This document shows positions 1-12,070 of a DNA stretch of 64,000 nucleotides, in pieces. Made by a program: the position numbers and the translations under genes. Source of the stretch: Rotaria sordida (Eukaryota > Rotifera > Eurotatoria > Philodinida > Philodinidae). The first letter of the stretch is position 1, and every line of letters starts with the position of its first letter. The notes below the pieces were generated by a model. The model made no database searches and was not told where the DNA came from. It worked only from the letters and a program-made list of their open reading frames with translations. The stretch lies in contig CAJNOL010000057.1 of assembly GCA_905250125.1 (NCBI GenBank), positions 1 to 64,000 of the forward strand. The letters are read 5' to 3'.

Positions 1-2552
1 CATGCAGCTTATCGGTAATTGTTTCATAAAAAAAAGAAATAAATATTGTCAAAGAAATGCATCTTAATCTCGTTTATCTATTTTAGCATTGGTCGAGAAG
101 AAGGAGTGCGAAGGCTATATTATGGGTAAGCAATTATTCACTTACAAAGGAATATTCCCAAGTGATCCGGTCCATTTGCCCTCATATTTTACCGATACGG
201 AGTAGATCACTAGAATAGCATAGTTTCCAAGAATTTTCGACTCATACTCAGATTTAGTCGAGATAGCGACTTTTCAGTAGATCTCGTCAACAGAGGCCCA
301 GTTTTCGAAGAAAACTATCTTTGAAAATATTGACCTGAAACTTTGTACACATGAAGATCTCCATTAGACTATCTCATCTATAGTTTCATCAATTTTGGAT
401 ATAACATTGCCAAGATAAACACATTGTACGATAACATATAGGCATAACTCATAAGGTGTCTAGTTTGAAAATTCATAAGGACAATTTTCAATTTTAAAAG
501 ATTTCTTCAGAAATCATGATAAGTTTTTAGAACTCTCCAGCGAAAAGATCAATACCATATTCATAAGAAAATTATAAGCGCTATTGAAATTACGACACCA
601 ATGTGTAGCTAGAAGGTCATTCGATAAGATTCTAGATGAATTTTTCATTATATTTGATGGTCATGTCAGAAAGTTCTTCAGATAAACATACAAAAAAGAT
701 TCTCAAAATTGGTTTTTGCATAAATTCGTTCTAACTAACTGCAATTTTTATTTTCGATAGATAGACACATTCTCATTCGGATGAGGAAAACGGATTTTGT
801 ATTCGACCCTCAATATCACAACAATCATGGATTTTCTAGAAAAATATCAACTAAGTTTTTGAAGATCGCAAAAATGAAATGAAAACATCTTTCTCCCCAT
901 CCGAAGAGGTAAAGAACTCTCTGTGAAACGAGAGTAGCTCGAACGCTATAGCCTGAAGTCTATTGGAAAAACATTTGTACAAATGAAAGCCCTATTTCGT
1001 ACTATGACTCCTCAATGGTAAAGTTTGCAGTCATGAAACTTTTTTTTAATAGTGCACTTTCATTAGTCGAATATCCTCAGAAAGTCTCATGAAAATCCTA
1101 TGCGCTGTATCTAAAATTGATTTTGAAGGAGAGACACAGGTCTTGCAGAAGAGAATAGATATATTGAGAAATCCATATATGAGCAATGCTATATCCAAAA
1201 CTGATGAAACTTTATACATGAGATAGTTTAATTGAGACCTTCATGTATATAAAGTTTCAGATCAACATTTTCGGATATAACTCTTGCAGGGGGAATCAAT
1301 CGAAAAGTTTCTATCTCGAGCAAATCTAAGCATGAATAGAAAACCTTTGGAGATTATGCTATTCTAGTAACCACCTGTATGTTGGTAGAATATGGGGACA
1401 AACGAAACAGACCACTTAGGAAGATTCCTTCGTTCATTTGTTTTTCGTGTTATTTGTTTTAACATGATAATTTTCATCTTTTTTGTTTTTTTCTTTTTAG
1501 CGTTTCAGCAGCCTTATTACGTCAAGCAACTTATGGAACTATAAAAATTGGTATATATCAAAAACTGAAACGTACTTTTGCAGATGATATTCGTCGTTTG
1601 TATTTTGAACAAAATTATTTTATTATCATTATATACTTATTTTATAGAAGAAAAACTCTATATCAATGTTTTGAATGGTATGTTTGCTGGTGCATTTGCT
1701 AATGCTTTAGCTAATCCTACTGATTTATTAAAAGTAAGATAATTAAAAGTATATTTATAATTAACTATTAAATTTAGATTCGTATGCAAGCTAATCATCC
1801 AAGTGTTCAAGGAAAACGACTATTTTCTGCCATGATATCGATAGCAAAAAAAGAAGGTATTCGAGGTCTTTGGAGTGTAAGTCAAATAATTTATATAGTA
1901 ATCTTTTATTTTATTTTATTTTTTTGAAATTTTTCTTCTTTAATAAAGGGTGTTTTACCTACAGCTCAACGAGCAGCTATTGTTAGTGGTGTTGAATTAG
2001 CTATGTATGATTCCGTGAAACAACAATTAATATTTCGATTTAATAGTTCAGATACAATTGGAACTCATTTTCTATCGTCTTTCATTGCTGGCTTTGCTGG
2101 TGCTGTAGCTAGTACACCAATTGATGTTATACGAGTAATTTATGATATATTATTAGTACAATTGATTGTTTTCTATTCTTTTTTCTTTCAAAGACTCGTT
2201 TAATGAATCAAGAGAATTTACAATCACATGGTAAGTTACCATTATCTTCAAAACCTTATAGCGGCATTATAGATTGCTTTATCAAAGTAAGATTTCATTT
2301 TTTTTATTCCTATGAATGTTAATCATTTTATTAAATTGTAATTCTATTTAGACTACTCGAAATGAAGGGTTTTTTGCATTATACAAAGGTTTCATTCCTT
2401 CTTGGCTTCGATTAGGTCCTTGGAATATTGTTTTCTTTATTATGTTTGAACAATTAAGATCTTTAGATAAAAGATTCAGAGACAGAAACTCCGTAAGAAT
2501 TGATTATTATATGTAATGATATTATTTACCATTAACTATTTAGACAAACTAA
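1..2552 (+). CDS. Mitochondrial carrier (SLC25A14/SLC25A30-like), 3' part
   Basis: Partial gene, cut at the 5' side by the window edge. Exons read by eye: 1-14, 87-125, 1501-1595, 1648-1733, 1778-1876, 1949-2134, 2194-2286, 2352 to about 2495, then a short tail ending with TAA at 2550-2552. The joined protein runs [58 protein letters not shown] and TPIDVIRTRLM. The last three are typical of the six-helix inner-membrane carriers (PxD/ExxK/R signature), and the TYGTIKIG segment is typical of the UCP4/UCP5/KMCP1 branch. By family it would move anions or protons across the mitochondrial inner membrane; the substrate cannot be told from sequence. The donor after exon 3 (gtttgt) is weak. If the last intron (2494-2543) is not spliced, the frame stops at 2514-2516, so only the last few residues differ. 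The intron 126-1500 is unusually long and is filled by a foldback element. Confidence 0.88.
138..1441. mobile_element. Foldback element 1 in SLC25 intron
   Basis: The intron 126-1500 is almost wholly an imperfect inverted repeat. The left arm (about 138-480) pairs with the right arm (about 1170-1441). For example 211-225 (tagaatagca...) is matched by the complement of 1352-1366, and 330-415 by the complement of 1183-1265. The central part (670-1085) is not palindromic but recurs in the opposite orientation at 18490-18925. No coding frame was seen. Long terminal inverted repeats round a non-coding centre suggest a non-autonomous DNA transposon; the superfamily is not known. Confidence 0.75.
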
Positions 2553-5500
2553 AATTCTCGAATCCATTGACCTTCTGTTTCCATTTGTCCTAATGATCTG
2601 ATATTCCAAATGATTATTACTTGTTGTTTATTGATATAACTGAGTGACTAGATTAGTAGTCCAGCAAAAAACTTATATAACAGTATCACAAATCTATTTT
2701 TCGTTTGTTTTGATTGCACATATTGAATTTTATTGTTCACCCTTTTTGTTGAATTATAAAATAAAAAAAAAACAATACCATCTGTTTAGATAATATTGTG
2801 TGTTTATTTTTACTTGACATTTCAAATATATATATTAGAATGTCGAATAAATAACATTTCGAAAAAGGAAACTATATAACAAAATCCAATATCAATACGA
2901 AACAAAAACATATTTTAAGATACTTTTTTATTATTTAGATCAATGAATTTGAATTCGATGGTCATGCTGTCTGTGTATGATCATTTCAGACCGTAGTTAG
3001 AAAAATTCAGACATCGGCTCCTCGTTTCCAACTTTCTACCATTCTCCGAAATTTTTCAGCCTTTATTCATTGTCATGGACAATAGTATTTCTTAATTCAA
3101 AATACTATAAGCATAATGTACATCTATTATTGGAACGACATTGTAGTCAAAATAAAGATTTGTTTCAGCTTGAATACAAAGAAATTATTTCATGCATAGC
3201 AAAATCTATTCATCAATTCAAATCAAAAATTTCTATCTTTATAAAGAAGTAGAATCACCAAAACGTACATTATCGAATTGTGTTTAGTATAATAGTTCTT
3301 CAATCAAGCCATATGTAAATCATAGACGATCTCTACATTATTTGTGTGATGTGAAATAAAGTAAAAATTGTCGGAGTGAAACTCAATATTTTTATGTCCA
3401 GGAATAAATATGGATAATAATGACTATCGAAAAATATTTTCTTATCTTTTAAAGGCATTGATCGGTTCAAATTTTCTCTTTTTATGAATAAAGTGAGAGA
3501 AATGTCATGTTGATCTAATCATGTATATGAACATATCGACTTTCCAAGAATTGTTTTTGGGATGTTGCCGTAGTTTTCCTCAGATACTTTAAAAAAAAAA
3601 CGAATTTTGTCTTGTAGTTTTGCATATACAAAGGTCACAATGAGAATAGTGTACAGTGAAAATTTCAGATCTTTTGGTTTTTTTCGTTCACTAAAATATA
3701 GGCACGTGAAAAACTTGGTGAATTGAATACTATGCAATCAAATTCGATGACATAAACCTTTTTTGCCATTTTCAACAAATAAATCTAAACGAGTTGATAT
3801 TTTGGATTTTGAGAATCCTTAACACGAGATTTCATTTAAGTCACATGAATTGAACATCTGAGAACAAATTATTAATTTCAATTAGTTGGAATCGTTTGGT
3901 AAATTTGCTGCCTTTGATCTTAGTAGAAATGAGACTGCTCTCAAGCTAACCCACCACGCTAATTCGATCAACTTGCTTTACTTATATGGACATGCTTTCT
4001 AGAAATGGCATATGACACGAACCAAAGAGTATCTCATGAAAAGGTTCTTTGAATATCATAAAAAAATAGCCCACGATCGATAGCATCTATCAAGAAAAAA
4101 ATCTCTTGTATAACACTTGTTATTCTTCAAAAAATAAAACTATACTGAAAAGTATTGCACTACACGATATTCGGCATGTAGCTGAGCACCGACCTATACT
4201 TGCAACGTCTATATCTTCAGAATGGCTCATCAATTTGAGCTGAAATTTTCAGTTTCTTTCTAACTTTACAAGCTCTGTCTACTATGAAAATATTAGTCGA
4301 ATCAGTAAGATTGGTTGAACAATACTGGTTGTGACTCAGGTGCAATACCTCATAATATACTAGCAAAAGATATTATTGTAATTCGACTTAAATATTCATT
4401 TAATGACAAAAAATCTTTTTCATAACATTTTTTTTTATGCTAATAATTCATTGATGTAGACAAATAAACTTTCTGATTCGTCAAGGCTTGTTTATCTTGT
4501 TATCAAGTTGTCTAATCGTAACCACCTTTTTATTTGTAAACAAATCATAAAAACGAAATATTCGTATAATAATGTTTAGAAATCGGAAAAAACAAATCTT
4601 GACAATACTGTCTATCATATAAAACAAAAACAGATTGATCGACGGTGATTAATACGAATACACTCAAAGCCCTGTCACAAAGTTACTTGTCGATCAAAGC
4701 ACAAAATAAAAACAAATTTCTAGATAGTAATTTCTTACAAACAATAATAACATCATTCTATAATCCAACTCAAATAAAAATATAATTATAAAAGTTCTTT
4801 CTTTTAATATAATATAATCGCCCTCTAGTTCATTTTGTTGTTTGATAGTTATTATTATAAACAATAGATTTGATTGATATCTCATAGGTCACTGTCACTT
4901 AACTTGTATTAATACGCAGACATTTTTTTAACCATACATCTTCGTATTCATCATCAAATGACGTAATTAGTCTTGTAACGGTCATTTTCACCTAATTAGA
5001 CCATCATCGACTTCCCATATGCATAACCTGTTGTGTCACGCCTGTTTACTACATTCTATCTCTTTTTTAATCCATGTTATTAGAAATATGATATATTATC
5101 TCCAATTATAGTAGAAAAAGTAATTACCAGGAAATAAAATCTTAATATTTATTAATGTCAATACTCAATGAATATTGTGTTACCAAAGAAGTGACAGTTT
5201 GATTGCTCGTCTACGTAAGCACATGCTTAATATGTGATAAAATAAAGGATTTCGCTTTTATTTATCATATGAAGGACACATCAATCAATGAACCATACGA
5301 CAAATATCACTTTTTTAAATAAATCAAGTGCTTATTGGATAGACAATATATATAGTTGGATAAAAGTTTTTTGCTATGCCGTCTCATCCGTTTCGTTTTT
5401 CTTTTTTTTTCAAGGTTTTGTTCAATACATTGACAGTGATACAATGTCAAGCTATATATATACAAGACTCATTATCCACAAATATTCTAGATCAGTGTCA

Positions 5501-5681
5501 CATTTAACAGGTCAAACATTTAAATTATTATTATTTTCTTTCTTTTTGTTACCGTATTATTTACTACCTATATATATATATATATAAACTGCGCATGAGG
5601 TACAAACAAACTACCATTGACAACGCTTTATATAATAAACAAATACAGACGGTTTATTTTGTTTTCGATTATTATCATTAA
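2553..5681. other. Intergenic region, SLC25 carrier to bZIP gene
   Basis: About 3.1 kb of AT-rich sequence with no coding region I can support. Open frames of 60-100 codons here lack codon bias, domains and splice context. Short TA runs occur near 5450 and 5570-5586, just upstream of the bZIP gene. Confidence 0.6.
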
Positions 5682-6310
5682 ATGATATTAAAACAAGCTA
5701 TTCAAACAAAAATGTTAGATGAAAACGTTTCTACGATTAAATCTGAACAGGTTTTTAAGATAAAAAATTTAATTTTTTCTTTTTTAATATAATTATATTA
5801 ATCTGTTACTTTTAGAACGATAAATCAGAAGTAAACAGTAACAATAAAAAATCTAATTCACATACAGCATCTTATGTTGTTGATTATGGTCCAATTCGTG
5901 TTCGTCATCGACAAAGTAAATCACAAACATTGTCTACAGGTCGTCGATCAAGAGAGCAACAATTGTATGGTGAAGATGCGATTAAACGTGAATTACGACG
6001 TGAAAAAAATCGATTAGCTGCTCGTCATTTAAAAAGAACTAGAGATCAAATTGAATCAGATCTTCTTCAAACAATTAAAGAACTTGAACATGAACAACAT
6101 TGTTTAGAAGATCAACATAAAAAATTAGAAGAACATAAAGCGCAATTGACTAGAGCTGTATATAATGCTAAACAAACTCCATTTATTCCATTAGTTACTG
6201 ATATGAATATTCCTATACTATTTGGACCACAACAACGACGTGATCTTTTAATTGATCTTCAACCATTGCTAAAAATTCTTGATGAGACATGTTCTATGTC
6301 TGACAATTAA
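5682..6310 (+). CDS. bZIP transcription factor
   Basis: Two exons, 5682-5750 and 5816-6310, with a 65-bp intron between them (phase 0), give 187 residues. The start ATG at 5682 opens the first exon in frame. Residues about 80-103 form a basic region rich in Arg and Lys (RREKNRLAARHLKR) with the bZIP signature Asn88-x7-Lys96. A leucine zipper follows with Leu at 106, 113, 120, 127 and 134, exactly seven apart, and the first Leu at the canonical distance from the basic region. By family it binds DNA as a dimer in the nucleus. The segments outside the bZIP match nothing I recognise: an N-terminal Ser/Asn-rich part and a C-terminal part with FIPLVTDMNIPILFG. So the subfamily (ATF, CREB, Fos, C/EBP) is left open. 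A polyadenylation-type AATAAA lies at 6333-6338. Confidence 0.85.
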
Positions 6311-8902
6311 TTTTTCTTAACTGTTTATTTGTAATAAAACTATATATGAATAAAAAAACATAGGCAGATCATCTTAAAAGAAAAACTCAATATAGAAATT
6401 ATGAGACCATTGAATATCATGTCACAATACATGAAGTACTCGATAAAAAAAATTCTTTCATGTATTCAACGCATCGACGTCTGAAACTACAAAATTTTAG
6501 CTTTCAATAGCTTTTCTTTGAAAAATTAGTCATTATCGACCTTTTACTACTTTCATGTTCTTATGAGACAAAAACAACAGCCAAAATTACTCATTCAATA
6601 AAGATTACGTTTATTTTCTTCTTAATGAATCATTCAAATTCTTTATAAGACATACCAATTGAAAACCGAACACAACCATCTATTTTGATATTATATACTG
6701 TCGAACGACTCAACCTCTATAAGATCAACATAAATTTTAAAAAAAAATGGTTCTTTCGATGTAATCTAAAATGTCCTTTTTATGACAACCTATCTTCTAT
6801 CGGTATTCAGAATCAAAGAATTTCAAGCTAAATTTTATATATATTATGTAACTTTTTACTCTCTACAAAATTGTAAAAAGATTTTCAAAAGTAAATGGGA
6901 GATTCGAGGTCAAAACGAAGTTCACATCCGTTTCCTATATGTTGTTTTTCGATGGTTTTCAGTAGGAAAACAAAAGATTTTTAATAGTTTTCATTGTCAT
7001 AACACAATTGCAAAGCAAAATAGATACGATATTTACAACCATTATCAAATACATTTCAGAAAAAGTGTTTTTCGACGAAAGATTCATCTGTGTTCTCTCA
7101 CAACTTTATTTTCTTTTAAATTTCGCCCTATATAAGATCAGTTTTTCGCAGGAAAAGGATATTCTCTAATATGTATTTGATAATGATTGTGAATATCGTA
7201 TTCAGTTTGCTTGATAATTGCTTTATGGCAATGAAAATCGCTAGAAATGTCTTGTTTTTCTACTGAAAACCATCAAAAAAAAAACTATATAAGAGACAAA
7301 TGTGAGCCCCCTTTCACTCCAAACCTACCATTTTTTTTACGATTATATAGAGAATAAAAAGTTGCATGGATATATATGAAATTTGGCTTGAAATTCTTTG
7401 ATTCTGAAGTTCGATAGGAGATAGATTGCTATCAAATGGACATTGTAGACTCATCGAAAGAACCATTTTTCATTCATGTTGATCTTATAAAATTCCAGTC
7501 GACCAAAATAGATCATTACCTTCGATTTTTAATTTGTGCATCTCATAAAAAATTTGAATGATGCATTGAGAAGAAAATTAGCGCAACCTTTAATTGAGTA
7601 CTTTCGGCTGTTTTGTCTCATAAGAATATGAAAGTAGTAAAAGATCGATAATTATTAGTTTTTCAAAGAAAAAGTATTGGTAGTTAGAAATTTGTGGATA
7701 GTGGTTTCAAGTAACGATGCTCTGAATGTATAAGAAAAAAAAATTTTTATCCAGTGCCTCATATATTCGATGACCTCATGGTATCTCTCTTAATTTTTGG
7801 ATGAATCATATGTATATGTCATGCAAATGTTAACAGAGACCATAACGAATAAGAAAATCTTCGTTTTGGATTCGATTCGACTCAGACTGTTACAGAAAAA
7901 AGATATTCTTCATTATTTTCTCTCTAAATGTTCTTTTCTGAACCAGCTATTTATACAAAATTGGACGAGAGACCAACGAATGCTACGAAAATTAGCCGAA
8001 AAAAATTATAATAAATGAATAACAGCTTGTTTTAGTAGAAAACTTTATTTAAACAGATGTAAAATAAATCATAGGCAGACATCACTCAATAATCTCGAAA
8101 TTATTTGTTAAAATTAAAAAATCTCATTTTATTATTAAATTTATCATACCACCCAAATATTCTTATAAAATTGTAAATAAAGAACTATTGAAAACTGTTG
8201 AACCTATAAAAACAACTATATTTAAATTATATTAAACATTTGCGTCATTTGATTACACATTCACAATTGGCATTTCTGTTTACAACAAATAGATGGCCGA
8301 CTTGATTATAATTTCTAAACTGTTATTCTCTTCTTTTGTATCTGTTTTAACTTATTTAAGTCAATGAGCAATTCCACGGTAAATACTGAATGATGATATT
8401 AGTATTGCATCTTGCTTTTTTTTCTTAAGATAAGAGATGAATTGTATTTTGTGTTTGAATATATTTCAGCGCCGTCTGTTTTTTTTTTATCTTATTTCTT
8501 TTTTTTAAATTTTTAATAGAATCGAATAAACGCATTTCCATTCAATTCAATATTATATTTCCTAAAGATTGTTAATGAACGCCATCTGCTATTTTTCATA
8601 TACTTATTATTCTGACTAGATATGACTACCAATCGTATTCAACTGAATGTTTTTGTTTTCTACGGATGAAAAATGTACTTTATTCTATATTTTCCTATCT
8701 TATTAATATTTCTAATAATTTCATATTGCATAAGATAAAATTTATTTCGAATCTTCATCATTACTTGAAAATTTAAATAAATTTTGTTATTTTTTTTGTA
8801 AAATAATTTTAAAAGAAAAAAAAATCTAAACATTTATTTATTTATCTTTGGTATCTCAATATATATATATATAGCTATCTTAGATAAATTAAAACAGAAA
8901 CA
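6311..8902. other. Intergenic region, bZIP gene to COPS3
   Basis: No gene seen. The stretch is dominated by the 1.4-kb foldback element at about 6380-7803. The remainder (7804-8902) is AT-rich, with poly-T runs and a short TA repeat at 8860-8873 just upstream of COPS3. Confidence 0.65.
6380..7803. mobile_element. Foldback element 2 (1.4 kb palindrome)
   Basis: A long imperfect palindrome centred near 7090. Arm matches can be followed from the outer ends (6400-6480 with the complement of 7700-7782) through the middle (6540-6640 with 7560-7665; 6735-6830 with 7380-7480) to the inner part (6990-7050 with 7170-7235). There is hardly any spacer. Frames inside it, such as 6782-7135, lie in the arms and are not credible genes. 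It would fold into a hairpin of roughly 700 bp per arm. This is likely a foldback or MITE-type non-autonomous element, or an inverted duplication of one. Confidence 0.78.
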
Positions 8903-11297
8903 ATGACATCCTTAGATCAGTTTGTTGGAAATATTCGACAATTATCAATAGATGGTAAATTTAGCGATTTAGCACAAACATTAACAAATCCAAATATTGA
9001 TCATCTTAGTAAAAATATTCAACATATTGATTCAATTATTGCTACTTTTACTTTACCTGAACATTCAATGGTAAAATTAAACTTTCAAAAAAACAAAAAC
9101 CAATTCATTGTATTTATTTTCTTTTGTTTTTAAGTGTATGTTAGCTGGTTTACATGCAATTACAAAAGCACCAAATATACCTGATTTTGATTTATTTCTT
9201 ACACAAGTTGATACATTTATTCAAACATGTTCAGCTGAACAAGTTCATTATTTACCGCAATATCTATGTGAAATATGTCATGCTATTACAGAACGACTTC
9301 GAAAAGAAAATCGAGCTCGAGTTGGTAAGTTTATTGAAATAAGTCTAATCATAAAAAAAAATTGTTATTTTGCTTTCTGTGATCGACAACTTTGATCTTA
9401 AAAAAATTTTAATGATAGAAAACTTAAGCTTTTCGGCTGTCAACTATAATGAATAAAGTTATAAATATCGAGAAAACAAGTCTATGATGAATAAGAATGA
9501 AAATCAAGAATAAAAGAAGCAAATTTTACTATCAAATATGGCGTAACGAATATAAAATACTAGCGTATGCTTTTTCTTTGTGAAGTATTATATGTCATTT
9601 ACTGAAAAAGAAACGAACTTTGTAAGTGATGTATTACTAGTGTACAGAAGATGGCCTTCACATATTGTTTGGATGTTATTATTGATTGATATTTTGTTAT
9701 TCTTTTCGTATTATTATTTTTACGTTTTTGTTATCTGACATTTATTTAAACTTGAAAGATAAAATAGATTTACTTGATAATCTATTCTATCAATAAAAAA
9801 TGTCTTGAATAACTTGATAAACTATGTAAATAAGAACAAATTAATCTTCTTCAATATATTGTTAAAGTGTATTGAACAAAAATAAACTTGATCATGAATT
9901 TCTAAAGTTAACTTCATACTATATGAACTAATTTCGATTTAGTTCAGTAGTATATAAATTATTCATGGAAGAAATTTGATCTATGTAGAAGCATTACTCA
10001 TTTTCTTTCTCCTTTAAATTCAATCTTACTGAGTTCTTGTTATGAACTAGTATCATTTTTTTTTTGCATTAATTTTTCGTAGAAAATAATACAAAGAAAG
10101 TATTACATAATCTTTCTTTTTCATCATATTAAATCAACAAATCTTATATTAGATTGATCAAATAGGAGATAATAAAGTTATCAAACAGACGAAAATGATA
10201 ATACACATAGTTTTTTTTTTATATAAATTATGAAGTATGTTTATTTTTATGAATGAATAAACATGAAAAAAAAATTCTTATCAAATAAAAAAAACCTATT
10301 CTTTATACTATAAATAGGAATACCAATTCTTTATCGAGCTATTGAATTACTTCGTCGTGAACTTGGTCAATTACTTTCTATACATTCTGATCTCTATCAA
10401 CTGTGTCTTCTTTGTCAATGGTTTGAACCAGCATTAACTTATCTTGATATTGATATAATTGATATTAATCGTGAAAATGGAAAATTTGATGTTAAACATC
10501 TTTTACTTGCATATTATTATGGTGGAATGATTTATGCTTGTATAAAACAATTTGATCGTGCTGCAAATTTTTTTGAGAATGTTATTACTGTACCAGCTAC
10601 AGCAACATCAGCTATTGTTATAGAAGCTTATAAAAAATATGTTCTAGTTAAATTAATATCTGGTTCAATATCAAATACTCAATTACCAACATATACAAGT
10701 CGAACAGTTCAACAAGCAGTAAAAAGTTTATGTGGTGCACAATATACAGAATTATTTAATATATTTAATAATGGTACATTAATACAATTTGATGAATTTG
10801 TTAATCATCATCGAGAACAATATGCACGTGATAGAAATTTAGGTTTAATAAAACAAACACGAAATGCATTTATATGTAATAGTATACAACAATTAACAAA
10901 AACATTTTTAACTGTCTCATTAAAAGATCTTGCTAATCGTCTACAACTTCAATCAACAAATGAAGCTGAAAAATATTTAATTGATATGATTGAAAATGGA
11001 CAAATATTTGCATCAATTAATAAAAAAGATGGTAAAATAGAATTTATTTATCTATTTTTATTTAGATCAAAAAAATGAAAGAAATCTTTTATTTTAGGTA
11101 TGGTTATATTTCATGGTTCACCAGAAAAATTTGATGCTAATAATATGTTATTAAAATTACAAGATGAAACAGAAAAACGTATGTTAGCTGAAAAACAATT
11201 AAGAGAATTAGAACGACAAATATCATTAAGTAAAACATATATTCAACGTACACAACAATCAAGCCCTTATCATGATCGTCCGAAAGTACTTAATTGA
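8903..11297 (+). CDS. COPS3: COP9 signalosome subunit 3
   Basis: Four exons (8903-9070, 9135-9324, 10318-11031, 11098-11297) join in phase to 423 residues, the same length I recall for human CSN3. Recognisable blocks are FVGNIRQLS at the N-terminus, LDIDIIDINRENGKFDVKH and YYYGGMIYACIKQFDRA in the middle, and RLTKTFLTVSLKDLANRLQL, EAEKYLIDMIENGQIFASIN and the join KKDG/MVIFHGSPEKF towards the end. The C-terminal half is the PCI/winged-helix domain used for assembly of the complex. The COP9 signalosome removes NEDD8 from cullins and so controls cullin-RING ubiquitin ligases. Subunit 3 is structural, and no catalytic residues are expected. The second intron (9325-10317) is long at 993 bp; I saw no gene or clear palindrome in it. 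Confidence 0.96.
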
Positions 11298-11522
11298 TAT
11301 ATTGACTTATTTGAAAATTTTCTTTTCTGTTCTTTTTTTTTGTCTCTTATTCATGGATGTATTATCCAACAAACATATTAAACAATCGAGAAAAGAAATT
11401 TAACTTGTAAAAACAAAAAAAAAAAAAAAACGAAGAACAATTAAGATTCTCTTTCTTTTTTTCTTGCATTCTTCTTATTCTTTATAGATTATATCTGTAA
11501 ATAGGCTATATTTTTGCTTTCA

Positions 11523-11806
11523 ATGATGCAAAAAGATTTATCATCAATTCCATGGCCGAATACACTTCGTGATAGTAACGATGTATAGAAGAATTATTTC
11601 ATATATCGATTTATTAATATTGATTATTTTTTTTTTAAGATTCCATCAACAACATCCGAATTCAATTTGCCTTCAACATTAAGTAGTGAACCGATGGATA
11701 TTGATGTTGAACCTCGTCAATCAATTATTCGATCAACTGAACCTGATCGTTCACAAGCACGATATAATAATTCTTCAAATCAAAATTATGCTACTCATAA
11801 AGTATG
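11523..11806 (+). CDS. Uncertain short exons upstream of RING gene
   Basis: Two exon-like stretches, 11523-11582 and 11640-11801, join in phase 0 across a 57-bp intron. They start MMQKDLSSIPWPNTLRD and continue as a Ser/Asn/Pro-rich disordered segment. Read through, the frame stops at TGA 11804-11806, giving a 75-residue protein. A donor (gtatga) at 11802 is in phase 0, as is the acceptor of the RING gene's second exon at 12265. They could therefore instead be alternative 5' exons of the RING ligase. I recognise no domain. Confidence 0.35.
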
Positions 11807-12070
11807 ATGAATATTCTCTTCCTATTTTATTTTATTTTTTTTTTTGTTATCGAAGAGGTTTTTTTCTTTTCTTTCTTCTTTGTAATATGTAAGATAAACT
11901 GTTTTTTTTTTATTCATCGTAGTTAAAAACATATAAGTAACAGAACGAAAAAAAAGCACGAAAACTTATTCTTACATTTTTGTTTTTTTTTTTTTCAATG
12001 AGAAATCTATCTTCGTTCCTATGAGTAACTGGCAAAAAAAAATTTTCATATTAACGCCTCAAATAAAATA

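Noticed and set aside
5930-5932. TTG as start of the bZIP protein, and 62835 TTG for the GH18 protein
   Set aside because: In both genes an ordinary ATG (5682 and 62844) fits better with the splice structure or signal peptide.
6782-7135. 117-codon open frame on the plus strand
   Set aside because: It lies in the arm and centre of the 1.4-kb palindrome, has no domain and no codon bias like the true exons.
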